From: Linanthus parryae
Lineage: Eukaryota > Streptophyta > Magnoliopsida > Ericales > Polemoniaceae
Length of the DNA: 64,000 nucleotides
Assembly: GCA_023055425.1 (NCBI GenBank)
Contig: JALGPY010000035.1
Location: forward strand, 1 to 64,000
Direction: 5' to 3'
The stretch's first letter is position 1, and each line of letters starts with the position of its first letter. The translations under genes and the position numbers were made by a program. Below are positions 22,110 through 33,905 of the stretch, in pieces. The notes beneath the pieces were generated by a model. That model was not told the DNA's origin. It worked only from the letters and a program-made list of their open reading frames with translations, and did no database searches.

Positions 22110-23883
22110 ATGAGTACTGCAGGTGATGGTGGTTTTTCACAGGGAAGAGCTGCTAACAGACCTCCTATATTTTGTGGAGAAAATTTTGCTCACTGGAAAT
22201 CCCTTATGAAAATGTTCATCATTGATCAAGATCTAGAGGTTTGGACCATTATACAAAATGGACCTCATACTTTCTACACAGAGAAAGATGGGATAAATCT
22301 CCCAAAACAGAAGACTCACTCTCCTCTTCTGAATTAGAGCAATATTCTAAGACCTACAAAGCTATTAACATTTTGTATTGTGCTTTGAGTACAGATGAAT
22401 TCAACAGGATCTATGGATGCACAACTGCTAAAGAAATCTGGGATAAGCTTGTGGTTACCTTTGAGGGAACCAGTCAAGTCAAGCAAACCGAGATCAACAT
22501 CTATCTCAGGCAATATGAGCTGTTTAAGATGAATGCAAATGAGTCCATCAGAGACATGTTTAAGAGGTTCACTGACATTATCAACAACCTTGATTCACTG
22601 GGAAAACATTTTTCCAATGAAGAAAAAGTAAGGAAGATTCTCATAAGTCTTCCAAAGGCAAAGTGGGAACCAAAGACCACAGCTATTGAAGAAGCTCAGA
22701 ATCTCTCAAATCTACAACTTGATGACCTACAAGGGAAGCTCCTGACACATTAGATATCTATGAATGAAGTTGATGGAGAACTCCCAGACAGTGTCAAGAA
22801 CTTAGCTCTCAAAGCCAAAAAGAATGAGAGAATACAAAGCCTTGAAACTGAGGTGGTGATGATGAAGATCCAATTGCCTTAATTTCCAAAGCCTTGACAA
22901 GGATACTCAAAATGAAGAAAAAATTTGGAAACAAAGACTTCAACAGAGAAAGGCATAGATCATCCAGCAGCAAGGACTACAAAGGTAAGTCCTCTTCATA
23001 AAATAAATCAAAAGTTATGAATTGCTTTGAATGTGGTGATGCAGGACACTTGATAAGAGATTGTCCACACAAGAAAAGCAAGAGCTTTCAAAAGAAAGAT
23101 CATGACAGAAGAAAGAAAGTCATGATAGCTTAATGGAGTGATTCAGATAGCTCTAGTGAATCTGAATCTGAGGAAGAACATGCCAACCTATGCTTCATGG
23201 CCAAGCATGATGAAAGTTCTGAAAAGAACATTGAGGTAATGGTAAATCGCCTGATTTCAAAACCAAAAGAAGCTCTTTCAGAATATCTCAGAACAATGCT
23301 TTTGAATGAGGAAGATTATCTGAAAGAGATCAGACTTTTGAAAGAAAAAGTCTATGAGCAAGCCAAAGAAAACTTACAACTTGTTTGCCTAAATCAGAAT
23401 CTTGAAATCTCTCAGAAGAAAACTGATAGTGATTTCAAGGCCTTGAAAACCAGTTTCAAATCCTTGAAAACACAAGTCAAGGAAGTAGTCACTAAAAACT
23501 CCTCAATGAGTGACAACCTTGTTAATCTAAAACATCAAATTGATGAAGTAGATAAACAAAAGACAACACTTACTGAGAAAATTCAAGAATCTGAATTGGT
23601 CAAAGTCAAGATTGCTGGATCAGAACACAAGTTGAACTTGATTCTTGGAGGAAGTTCACAGTCTGTTCACAAAGCTGGTATTGGATTCAATCCAAACTTT
23701 CCAAGGAGGAACAATACCAGATTTGTGAAAGCTGGAAACAAAACTTCTCCTACATGTCATTACTGCTGCAAAACTGGTCATGTTAAGATAACTTGTCCTT
23801 TTAGAAGAAGAGATCCTCACATAATGAGGAACACTTTTCCCTTTCAACTCAAAGGACAAGTTAAGCAGATTTTGGGTTCCTAA
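22110..23883 (+). pseudogene. Sirevirus gag, broken
   Basis: Starts MSTAGDGG at 22110. Residues FCGENFAHWKSLM mark the N-terminal Gag domain. A frameshift around 22285-22320 moves to the frame carrying CTTAKEIWDKL, FEGTSQVKQTEI and FKRFTDIIN. A TAG at 22751-22753 replaces the Glu usual after LLTH. Another shift follows near 22855. A perfect CCHC knuckle (CFECGDAGHLIRDC) lies at about 23022-23063, followed by a TAA at 23131 and then an acidic Ser/Glu tail. From 23197 a long coiled-coil-like segment runs to a second, damaged knuckle (CHYCCKTGHVKITC). The palindrome TTTCAAGGCCTTGAAA is embedded at 23433-23448 and read as DFKALKTSFKSLK. It cannot give a full Gag. Confidence 0.85.
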
Positions 23884-25176
23884 AGGGGTTAGGCCACCTA
23901 ACATGGTTGATCCTGAATATGAATCCAAATTCCACACTTGGTCTAACAGCTGGGTAAGGCAGTGATTGGTGTTTGCAGGTTGTTACCAATATCAAAGAAC
24001 AGAAGTAGTTTATGGACAGTGGTTGCTCAAGACATATGAGTGGAAAGAGATCTCTATTCTCATAATTAAAATGAGCAATAAGAAGGTTCATTTAAACTAG
24101 GTGACAAAGGCAAATGCAATATTCGTGGTATTGGCAAAGTTGGCACAAATTCTGAAAACTCTATTTCTGATGTGTATCTAGTTGAAGGTTTGAAATTTAA
24201 CTTACTTAGTGTATCTCAGCTTTGTGATAATGGCAACAAAGTCGTCTTTGATAAAGAGAAGTGTGTGGTGCAAAATGAGAAATCAGGAGATTGCATTCTC
24301 ACAGCCTCTAGATCAAACAATGTTTATACTTTTCAGACTAACAAAGTTGCTGGTGAAAGTTTTAAGTGTCTCAAGGCCTTGAAAGAGGATTCAAAGCTTT
24401 GGCACAGGAAGCTTGGTCATATCAGTTTGCATACTTTGAACAATTTGACTTCCAAATATTTGGTAAGAGGTTGCCATCCATCAAGTTCAAAGAAGATGAA
24501 ATGTGCAAAGCATGCGCTCAAGGCAAGCAGACCATAAGCTCCTTCAAGCCAAAGAAGTTTGTAAGTACAACTAGACCTATTGAGCTGCTTCATATGGATC
24601 TCTGTGGTCCTATGAGAACTCCTACTCCAAAAGGTAAAAGGTATATGCTAGTTGTTGTAGATGATTTTTTTTAGATTTACTTGGGTTATGTTACTCAAAG
24701 AAAATCTGAAGCACTCTCTTAATTTTCAAAGCTGCAGAGAACTTCAAAACTTGAAAAACCTACATGTAGCTTCAATTAGAAGTGATCATGGTAGAGAATT
24801 TGATCAGTTAGAATTTGATTTATTCTGTGATAAGCATGGTAAATCACAACTTTTCTACTCCAAGAAATCCTCAACAGAATGGTGTTGTTGAAAGAAAGAA
24901 CATGACTCTTGAAGATATGTCAAGAACAATGCTTCTTGAGAACAAGCTGCCAAAACATTATTGGGCAGAAGCTGTGAATACAGCAAACTATATTTTGAAC
25001 ATGTGCTTGATCATACCTATTCTGAAGAAGACCCCCTATGAACTATTCAAAGGGAGGAAGCCAAACATTCATACTTCAGACCCTTTGGATGTACTTGTTT
25101 TATCCACAACAATGGAAAAGACAATCTTGGTAATTTTGATGCCAGAAGTGATGAAGGTATATTTCTTGGTTACTCT
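23884..25176 (+). pseudogene. Sirevirus protease and integrase, multiply frameshifted
   Basis: The protease motif MDSGCSRHMSG is read from 24012 and stops at the TAA in TTCTCATAA soon after. YLVEGLKFNLLSVSQLC continues from about 24175. Integrase: LWHRKLGH with CKACAQGK (zinc motif), LLHMDLCGP (first Asp, about 24590), SDHGREF (second Asp, about 24780) and NGVVERKN (Glu, about 24870-24893). These lie in at least three frames, with shifts near 24470, 24670, 24850 and 25100. All catalytic residues can still be seen, but no continuous product exists. Confidence 0.83.
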
Positions 25177-27174
25177 TTGAATAGCAAAACTCATAGAGTT
25201 TACAATAAAAGAACCAAACTGGTTGAAGAGAGCATTCATGTTATTTTTGATGAAATTTATGATGGTTCTTTGAGTGAAAGTTTTGCAGACTTGAATTTGA
25301 ACAAGCATGAGTCAGAGGAAGAGACTGAGAATTCATTAGGATTCAAGAAAGGCTCTGAAGAAATTAGAAGACATTTTCAAGACCTTGAAAATGGTGCTCA
25401 AGGCCTTGAAAATAAGCCTCAAAGCCTTGAAAAAGATGATCATAAGGATTCAAGTGACAAAGCCACTGCTTCAAGACCAGAGAAGATCTATGGAGAGCCT
25501 GAAACATGGTCTCCAAGAAAGAGATTCAAATATCTCTCATCTCATCCAATTGATAATATCATCTCAGATCCAACCACTGATACACAAACTAGATCACAAT
25601 TGAAGAACTTATGTGCTTTTAATGCTTTTATCTCTCTTGTAGAACCTAAAACTGTGAAGGAAGCTTTACAAGAAGCAGACTGGATCATTGCTATGCAAAT
25701 TGAACTCAATGAGTTTGAAAGGAATAAGGTTTGGAACCTGGTTCCTCCACCTTCAAACCAGTCTGTCATTGGTACCAGATGGGTATTCAGAAATAAGTTG
25801 GATGAAAGTGGCAATGTGATCAGAAACAAAGCAAGGTTAGTTGCTCAAGGTTACAATCAAGAAGAAGATATTTATTATGAGAAAACTTTTGATCCAGTTT
25901 CCAGGTTAGAAGCAATCAAAATTTTGCTTGCATTTGCAGCTTACAAGAACATAAAACTATTTCAAATGGATGTGAAGTGTGCTTTCTTGAATGGCTATTT
26001 ACAAGAAGTTTATGTTGCACAACCACCTGGATTTGAAAATGAAAAGTTTCCAAATCATGTTTACAAACTTGACAAAGCTCTTTATGGTTTGAAACAAGCT
26101 CCAAGAGCTTGGTATGAAAGACTGTCAAAGTTTCTGCTTGAAAATGATTTCAAATGAGGTTTAGTAGACAAGACTCTTTTCATAAAGACTCGTGAGAAAG
26201 ATTTACTTGTAGTTCAGATATATGTTGATGATATATTGTTTGGAGCTACTAATGATCAATTGTGCAGAGAATTCTCAAGTCTTATGAGCAGGGAATTTGA
26301 AATGAGCATGATGGGGGAGCTGAACTTCTTCCTAGGACTTCAAATACATAAATTGAATAAGGGCATATTTCTGCATAAAAGCAAGTACACAAGAGACTTA
26401 CTAAACAAATATAGCATGGCTCAATGTAAGGAAGCCAAGACTCCTATGAGTTCTACAATATCCTTAGACAAGGATGAATATGGTAAGAGTGTCAATGTAA
26501 AGGAGTATATAGGTATGATTGGATCATTACTCTGTCTCACAGCAAGCAGAACAGATATTATGTTTAGTGTGTGTATGTGTGCTAGATTTCAAGCTGGTCC
26601 AAAAGAATCAGACTTGACTGATGTGAAGAGAATATTCAGATATCTGAATGGTACCAAAGACTTAGGGGTTTGGTATCCAAGACATTATAACTTCTCTTTG
26701 CATGGATTTTCATATGCTGACTTTGCAGGTTACAAGGTTGATAGGAAAAGTACTTCAGGAACTTGCCAATTTATTGGATCATCCTTGATCAGTTGGCATT
26801 CCAAGAAAGAGAATTCAGTTGCTCTATCAGCAGTTGAAGCTGAATATATAGCTGCAGGAGCATGTTGCTCACAAGTGATATGGATTTCTCAAAAGCTAAG
26901 AGACCTTGGATTTGATTTCAGAAGCATACCTATCAAGTGTGATAATACCAGTGCAATTTCAATTACAAAGAATCTAGTGCAACACTCAAGAACCAAGCAC
27001 ATTGATGTCAGATACCATTTCATCAGAGATCATGATGAGAAATGTGATATTGTTCTTGAATTTGTTGCTACTAACATGCAAATTACAAATATCTTCACTA
27101 AACCATTAGCAGATGAAGGGTTCTCAGCTCTAAGATTGGAATCGGGAATGCTAAATAAAGATGCATTGGTTTAG
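25177..27174 (+). pseudogene. Sirevirus reverse transcriptase and RNase H, one internal stop
   Basis: Open from 25177 to 27174 except a TGA at 26155-26157, which fits CGA to TGA decay (Arg before GLVDKTLF). The first 130 codons are an acidic linker in which the family palindrome occurs three times and is translated as HFQDLEN, AQGLEN and PQSLEK. RT motifs: TRWVFRNKLDE, KARLVAQGYNQ, FQMDVKCAFLNG, YVDDILFG. RNase H: YADFAGYKVDRKSTSG, ALSAVEAEYIA, CDNTSAI, RTKHIDVRYHF. Ends NIFTKPLADEGF. The start shown is where the frame opens, not a real start codon. In a working element this is part of one Gag-Pol. Confidence 0.88.
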
Positions 27175-27208
27175 GGGGAGCATCAGGTAAGCAAGGTAAG
27201 TTGTATGT

Positions 27209-27306
27209 GATTTCAAAGTCTTGAGCTGATTTTCAAAGCCTTGATCTTTATCTATTGCAGTGTTATAGTTTTTCAAGACCTTGAAAGCCTTTTCAAAGCC
27301 TTGAAA
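27209..27306 (+). repeat. Palindrome cluster between pol and the envelope-like region
   Basis: Degenerate and near-perfect copies of TTTCAAGGCCTTGAAA at about 27212, 27229, 27271-27286 and 27290-27306, arranged as close pairs in non-coding DNA directly after the pol stop. Confidence 0.85.
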
Positions 27307-27609
27307 ATAAATCTGCAACACTGATAGTCAACAATATTAGATCATTCTGTGTTGGGTGATATCTCTGTAGATATTTACCTAATATAGCCCCTACCCTTTT
27401 CAAAAATTTGTTTTAGCCAAAAATAGTATTAGAATATTTTATTTTCCAACGGCAGAAAAGTTTTGAAATCCCTCTGATTATTGCAAATATTTTGAGATCA
27501 GAGAGATACTAGTTTCCTTTTGAAACTCAAACTCTTTCAGTGTTTATCTTCTTCTCTTCTCCATCTTTCTGTATCATTCCATCTCTCTCTATTCTTCTCC
27601 CAAACCCTA

Positions 27610-27945
27610 ATGAGCACAAGGAGAGCCTCAGACAGAATCAAGATAGCTGGAGGAACAAAACCTGTTTCAGAGAAGAAAAGAAAGGCAGTAGTGGATGAAG
27701 TTCAAGAATTCAGTGGGGACTCTAGCTCCAGAACCCCTAGTGCAGAGGCAGTTCCTGATCTTCCTCCACCCAAGAAGAAGGTCAAGCAGGCTACAACCTC
27801 CTCTTCGGAAAATAAAAAGAAGCACAAAGCTGTTACAGAAAAACAACCAGAAACAGAGCCTACTAGTTCAAAGAAGCTGAAGAAGAAAGCAACTCAGGCA
27901 GAAAAAGGGAAAGGAAAGGTGACAGAAGCACAACCAGAAGGTTAA
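27610..27945 (+). CDS. Sirevirus envelope-like region, basic N-terminal ORF
   Basis: 111 codons from a true ATG. Very rich in Lys, Ser, Glu and Pro, with repeated basic runs (EKKRKAV, PPKKKVKQ, SKKLKKKA) that resemble nuclear-localisation or nucleic-acid-binding segments. There is no membrane segment. Its position after RNase H and before the 3' LTR is that of the Sirevirus 'env-like' gene. The frame then breaks and the following homologous segment (28278-29183) lies in another frame, so this is probably the N-terminal part of one former protein. Its function is unknown, and an envelope role is only a historical label. Confidence 0.55.
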   Translation: MSTRRASDRIKIAGGTKPVSEKKRKAVVDEVQEFSGDSSSRTPSAEAVPDLPPPKKKVKQATTSSSENKKKHKAVTEKQPETEPTSSKKLKKKATQAEKGKGKVTEAQPEG

Positions 27946-28263
27946 TTGGAGAAGGACTGCAGATATATTCACAAGCCTCAACAAAGAACTCAGCCCCAGA
28001 TGAGACTTGGTTTGTCTCAAACATCTCTAAAGGTCAGTGGTTAGATGGTTTTGCTTCAAGATCTATTGGTTTCTGTAGTATGATCAATAAGCACGTGGTG
28101 GAACACATGAAACTTAAGTGCATCTCTATGTTGAAGAAGAGTTCTTTTGTGGTGTATGCTGAACCCTAAAGAATTAGCCTACCCTAGACTCACCATACTC
28201 TTCTACCTGAATTTGACCCAAGTTAAGAGATCTGCATTTGGTGATCAAAATCTAAAGTTGCTG

Positions 28264-29183
28264 GCATAGTAATTGAATTGGATCACTCTGAGTTTGACAA
28301 TGTGCTAGAGTGTCCAAAGAGATATGACACTAGCAACCATCCACCAAAGTCAGAGACCCTGAAGCTAGCCAAAGATGAGTTCTTTCTTCCAAACATCTCC
28401 ACCTTAGCCAAACAGTTAATAAATTCAATGTTGAATGCTGAAGCCAAAGTCCTTCATACCATCATGTATCTGGTTATGCATGGCTATGAGATTGATCTCC
28501 CAAAACTAGTGATTGAACATATGCTCTTTAGCCTTACCAGCAAAAGGATACACCCTCTGCCCTATGCAAACTTTCTCACCTTGTTCTTTCAACACTTTGA
28601 GATTCCAACTACTGGAGAGGAATCAGTCACATCTGAATTTGGAGTACTTAATGAGAAAGTCTTTGAGAAAATTGGAGTGGTAAAAACCAAAGAAAAAGTT
28701 TGGAAACTTTACTCGGACTTGACTGAAGAAGAACTAGGTGCAAAGAAGTTTCCTAAGCCCACGACCTTGACTCCCACTTCGAGTCAGACTTCTCAGCCAA
28801 CAGACAATCAGAGACTTGATGGTTTGGAGTTAGACATGGAAGATATCAAAGCAACTGTCTATGGACTGGAAAGTGAAATTGGGCAAGTCAAGTACATGGT
28901 GGAAAGCATATTCAGAATCATGAATTTGCTTGATGTCCCTGAGGATGTTGAAGGTACAAAGAAAGGAGACTCTGAAAAGGATTTTCCTAGTGAGCATTCA
29001 GACCAGGAAGAGGTTGCTCTAGTTTCAGATAAGGGAAAGCAGGTAGCAGAACATACCTCACAGGAAGAAGATGAAATCAATGGCCCTGAATCAGATGAGT
29101 TGTTTATTACCTTAAAGAAGAAAAAGAAATCTCCAAAGGCTGCTGCAAAGGACAAGACTGAAGAAGCAACTATTGCTGGTTAG
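28264..29183 (+). CDS. Sirevirus envelope-like region, main ORF
   Basis: About 305 codons open, starting at the GTT-GCT-GGC stretch near 28260, with no good ATG at the front. The first half is a mixed helical domain (ECPKRYDTSN, FFLPNISTLAKQ, VMHGYEIDLPKLVIEHM) seen in plant retrotransposon third ORFs. The second half has a Thr/Ser/Pro linker, a heptad-like coiled coil (LDGLELDMEDIKA, LESEIGQVKYMV) and an acidic Ser/Glu tail ending in a Lys-rich patch. No signal peptide or hydrophobic anchor is visible, so an envelope glycoprotein is not supported. It is much better preserved than gag and integrase of the same copy. Confidence 0.6.
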
Positions 29184-29582
29184 AATACAGAGGAACAAGA
29201 GGTGCAGGACAAGACTGATGAAGAAGATGAGAAAGAGGAAGGAGATCAGGATGAAGATCCACCCCTTAATCTCGCCTATTCTTTCTTCATCACTCTCTCT
29301 TCTTAAAAGTTTTTCTTTATGTTTTCAAAATTTTCCAGACATTTGATCCAACATCTTCTATCTTTTTTATGAAAGTCAAAAAGGGGGAGAAAATTCTAGG
29401 ATTTAGCAGTTTTTATCTCTAGGTTTATCTGCTTTATTTACTTTTTGCCGAACTGTTTATTTTCTGTTGGTATTATGAATAAATTGGATCTTTTTGGAAT
29501 TATTGTGTTATCATAAATTGTGAACTAATCAGTTTCTTTTGCAGAGACTAAGGATCAAACAGAATTTGGTTTTGTCTTTAAT

Positions 29583-29594
29583 CAAGGGGGAGAT
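29583..29594 (+). promoter_or_regulatory. Polypurine tract of the Sirevirus
   Basis: CAAGGGGGAGAT abuts the 3' LTR at 29595. A similar AAAAAGGGGGAG word lies near 29377-29390. Confidence 0.8.
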
Positions 29595-30882
29595 TGTAAG
29601 ATCAGGTTGTGCAAGGCTTGAAATAGTTCAGCTATTTCAAGGCCCTGAATCAGCTTTAAAAGACTTGAATCAGTCTCAGAGGCTTGAGGCCTTGAAACTG
29701 GATTCAAAGCCGTGAAACTGCATAACCTGTATGAACATTCTCAGGGGGAGTTTTCTACATACTCTCTGAGTTGATTCCCTTTCTATCTTTTATATGTTTG
29801 ATTCACTGTTCTTAGAAGTTGAAAGACAAATTATTCTAACATGTTTTGATCATAGAATATCATCTGTTTGACTTTGATATTGCAGGAAATTTTGTTTCTA
29901 ATATTTGCAGGATTGTTTCATAAACTGAATTTGTGCAGTTTGGAAATAGTTGGACATTTTGATGATGTGATCAATCAGAGACTTATGACAGCTTCTCAGA
30001 TTGCTTATGGACAAGATCACAACAATATCTCTGAATATTGTGATCCAATATCCGTTGGAGAAAGTTGTTAAAGAGAGTCAAAGTTTTTGCCTACAAAATA
30101 GGAAGTTGTTGCTGAAAATCTGGGAAGATCTGCAGAGCTTCAAACAGTTTAAATAGAGCTCACTTTGAAGCAACAAAATACGATAATAAACGGGAAAAGG
30201 CAAGATACAAGTTTCTTGATTGACAAAGCACCAAAGAAGAAAATCAAACTCTCAATCCATTCCACAGAAGTTCACTGCATTCTTCACTGCAGTTTTCAAT
30301 TCTAAGTGTACTTCTATATTAAACTGTATTGGTAGATCATTTATGTATTATCTCTACATCTATTCTCAATGATTGTTCAAGGTGAACAATATAGAATTGT
30401 TAGTTAATCAGTTAGCTAGAGCAGGTACTATATAGGTTAGGGAAAACCACAAGCTTTAACAGAGTAAGGGAACTCTCTGGGCTTGAGTTCTAGGGCTTGG
30501 CTTTTGAATAATAAGAATTGAGTTGAAAATCCTGCTTGGGATCTAATCCCTGAGGTAGAGACGTAGGTCCAAGTGGACTGAACTCTATATCTCTCGTCAC
30601 TTGTATTTACAGTTCATTTCTTTTCACAGTTTTTGCAGCATAAAAAACTGTCTGTTTTTCAAGGGTTTGAACTTGTTTTCAGGGCCTTAAAAAAGGCATA
30701 CTTTCTTTATACTGTCTGCATCTTCTCGAAGGGCTTGAACTAGTTTTCAAGGCCTTGAACTTCATTCTTTGCACAAGCTTTTATCTCGCTAACAAGTTTT
30801 GCAAAAAGTTTGCATTCTTTATTCACCCCCCCCCCTTCTAGAGTATCTTAGCTGCATTAACATCTGCATACTCACACTTTCA
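29595..30882 (+). repeat. 3' LTR of the Sirevirus
   Basis: 1288 bp. Aligns along its length with the 5' LTR, with point changes and small indels. Several palindromes are degraded relative to the 5' copy (for example TTTCAAGGCCCTGAA at about 29635). Confidence 0.95.
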
Positions 30883-31720
30883 TCTATATAAGATCTTCTC
30901 CAACAGACAATGTAAATTGGTTTATTCAGCAAAACATGAAAAAAAAATGAGAAATTGCAATTTCATAGAACATACATCCCGCCATGCAAAATATATGTCA
31001 GACATTAACGACGTATCTTGCTTCACCATCTTATTTTTGTAGGTTTCCTCATAGTTTTTAGAGTTCGTTGAAACAATTTGGAGTACTTAAAATTGATTTT
31101 ATGCTCTTAATTAACATCCCATATAACGGGTTCGTCTACATTCCAGTACAACTGGAGTTGATGATATAATTTCTAGACATACAAAATACCAAAATTCTGA
31201 TTTTATATATAATTTGCATTCTTTTTGCATAACCTTGTTGAAGATGCTACTCTAGAAATCACATGTTAAATATGCTATGCTAAATATATTAACATCTGCA
31301 TACTCACACTTTCATCTATATAAGAGCTTCTCCAACAGACAATGTAAATTGGTTTATTCAGCAAAACATAAAAAAAAAATGAGAAATTGTAATTCCATAG
31401 AACATACATCCCGCCATGCAAAATAGATGTCAGACATTGATGACGCATCTTGCTTCACCATCTTATTTTTGTAGGTTTCCTCATAGTTTTTAGGTTTCGT
31501 TGAAACAATTTTGGAGTACTTAAAATTGATTTTATGCTCTTAATTAACATCCCATATAACGGGTTCGTCTACATTCTAGTACAACTAGAGTTGATGATAT
31601 AATTTCTAGACATACAAAATACAAAAAATATGATTTTATATATAATTTGCATTCTTTTTTCATAACCTTGTTGAAGATGCTACTCTAGAAATGACATGTT
31701 AAATATGCTATGCTAAATAT
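30856..31720. repeat. Tandem duplication (432 + 433 bp) spanning the Sirevirus 3' end and flank
   Basis: Unit 1 (30856-31287) and unit 2 (31288-31720) are direct copies with few differences. Each begins with the last 27 bp of the Sirevirus LTR, continues through the TCTAT duplication and into host flank. The duplication therefore postdates the insertion. There is no coding capacity. Confidence 0.93.
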
Positions 31721-32319
31721 GGAACATATAAAGCATGGTTGAAATGTCAAATATGCTCACTGTTTTTGACTAATTCAATGATATTTGTCCATAAAGTGAT
31801 GTCAAAAGGTTTTTAAAGATTGATTATTAGTTTTATTTTTATAGATCAATAAAGTAATATTTGACAGTCGATTTGTTTGGTTTGAAAAAGTTATAGTGTC
31901 CTGAGCCTAAACTTAGAATGTTACAAGTGACTAGTGTTATAGGTTGTTTTTATTATATACGATTAGAATGAGCGAGTGAACATAGCTTCGTACCAGAGGC
32001 TTTTGCCAGTATGCAGCTAGCGGTTTTCAGGTCTCGCCTCGCGTACCCCCTCTAATCCTTTTTCCGAGACTCGATGTCTCGCTAATGACTTCTACCTTTG
32101 TGGATGTAAGCATGGCCCTCACGTCTAGCCTTCCTTTGTCTGCCTTCTTAGTTTTGGCTCATTTTCAATGCTTTAAAAATAGTTTTTCCTTCAATCGAAG
32201 ACCATGCCGAGAAAAATCCACCCGAGACAGAGAACGAGTATGAAATCGATTAGATATTCTTTCCGAAAACCTTATTTGCTCATATGAGTACCCCTTGCCT
32301 TGGAAAGAATGTGCTTACT
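31721..32319. other. Unassigned intergenic DNA
   Basis: AT-rich, then a more mixed patch (about 31980-32300). No ORF, TIR or LTR ends recognised. Confidence 0.3.
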
Positions 32320-32519
32320 CAGGGTCAGAGGTAGCATATGTCACCATAAGACACGTGCCCCACCCCAAGTTAAAAAAAACTACACTAGCACCCCCAAATT
32401 TTGACAAATATATTCAATTGTGCTCTTGTCAAAATTAAAAAAATGCACCACCTCTATTTAAAAGGTGCCTAGGAAAAAATGTGTGCCATACTATATTTCA
32501 AATTCTCCCTCCACCCCTG
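32320..32519. mobile_element. hAT-type MITE, 200 bp
   Basis: Starts CAGGGTCAGAGG and ends CCTCCACCCCTG, imperfect inverted termini of hAT type. Flanked by 8-mers TGCTTACT (32312-32319) and TGCTTACC (32520-32527), 7 of 8 identical. Confidence 0.78.
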
Positions 32520-32527
32520 TGCTTACC

Positions 32528-33550
32528 TTATCTTACTTGCATGCTAGTCTGCGCTCTTAGGACTTTTCACATTTCCTCCCTCGCAGGCTAGACAAGATGA
32601 TAGTTGTCTCATGTTCCAATCATGTCCAATAAAAGATAAAAAAAAAATACTTTCATTCCTGGCAATAGTTACATTCTCTTCTATGCTTTTTTGTCACACA
32701 CGCCAATCGTACCTTAATGTTCACACCCTAACGCGCCCTAGCAAAGCATTTTCACTCATAAGAGATCCTCTTCTCGTGACATAATTATTTAATCCCGATA
32801 TATCTGAATGAGTGCTTCTGATTTCCATTATCATCATCATATTGATGATAAATCTTGTCGTGCTCAGTTCTGTCAGGCTTTCCGGAGTCCTTTCTTTTTC
32901 TTACGAGCTACAACTCCCAGATTCGCTAAAAGTGTAATTTTGTTGTTGTACGCGAGAGAATGCAATCGCGTCGAGAGCTTGAGTTGGGGATGGAATCGGT
33001 TCATCTTTCAAATCTTCGGCCTAATGTGGCCCAACCTAGCCGGACAAAGACCGACTCGTTGTCAATCTTACTGTAAATAAATTTATGGAAAAAGACTATT
33101 GGCTCTGTCCTTATTTAAATGTCTTTCATTTTTTTAAATGAATATTCTAAAACGAGTGTCATAATATAAAAAAAAAAAAAAAAGAAATTATTTTACTTCC
33201 CTCCATATCAATTCCACGTCATTAATTTTTTACTTTTCATTAAATAAGTATCATATAATAAATTATATTGTAGTAAGTGCATGTTTGGTATCGCATACAG
33301 TCTCCTTTCAAAAAAATTGTTTGTTATGCATGTATTTTAATATGATAATATGCAGATTAAAAAAATCTCTGTACAATTGCAGAATATCCAAAATTGGGGA
33401 TTATGCAGATAAAAGTATCTGAAAAATTAATTTTAACATTTTTTTAACATTAGTGTGATCACAATTCAGCGATAAATATATGATATTTTTTTTTAAAATT
33501 GACAAAAAAAAATTCTAGGGTTCTAAAGTGTTGGGAGCAAACGAGCGGCG
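32528..33550. other. Unassigned AT-rich DNA upstream of the LINE fragment
   Basis: Homopolymer A runs (33166-33183) and AT-rich blocks. No gene recognised. The last 40 bases could be LINE 5' leader. Confidence 0.3.
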
Positions 33551-33623
33551 ATGAAGTTGAAACCTCGCAATGGAAAACCAGCAATCGCAACGGCGTCGGC
33601 CTCAGATGTCACTACTAGAAATG

Positions 33624-33905
33624 AACACAAAAATGGCGAAATATACTAAAATTTCGCGGCAAGATTTTTTCTCGCCGTATTTAATTTAAAAGCGGCAATA
33701 ATAATTTTTGCCACTTAAAATAGTCTTTTACGGAGAGAAAATATTAATTCCGCATATATTTTATCAAAAACGGCAAGAATTGTTCTTATAGTGGTAAGAA
33801 TAATTCTCTCCGCTTAAAAGCATCTAAAACGGCAATAACAATGTTATTGGCAAAAAAAAAATCTCGCCACATATAGTATATAATATAAACGGCAAGGGAC
33901 CTTTA
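33624..33905. repeat. CACTA left subterminal repeats
   Basis: Many short CGGCAA, TCGCCG and related words in both orientations, matching the words at 56335-56465. These are typical transposase-binding arrays. Confidence 0.75.

Larger units (their letters stand above)
20764..30882 (+). mobile_element. Sirevirus-type Ty1/Copia retrotransposon, decayed, with envelope-like region
   Basis: LTRs 20764-22060 (1297 bp) and 29595-30882 (1288 bp), flanked by the perfect duplication TCTAT (20759-20763, 30883-30887). The iMet primer site TGGTATCAGAGC lies at 22063-22074. Order: gag with zinc knuckle, protease, integrase, RT, RNase H, then an extra 2.4-kb region with ORFs, then polypurine tract. The large size, extra 3' coding region and many palindromes fit the Sirevirus (SIRE1/Maximus) lineage. 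LTRs differ by several percent with indels, and gag-pol has many stops and frameshifts, so the insertion is old. Confidence 0.93.

Noticed and set aside
28264..29183. A true envelope glycoprotein
   Set aside because: No signal peptide, transmembrane segment or Cys pattern is visible. 'Envelope-like' is used only for position.
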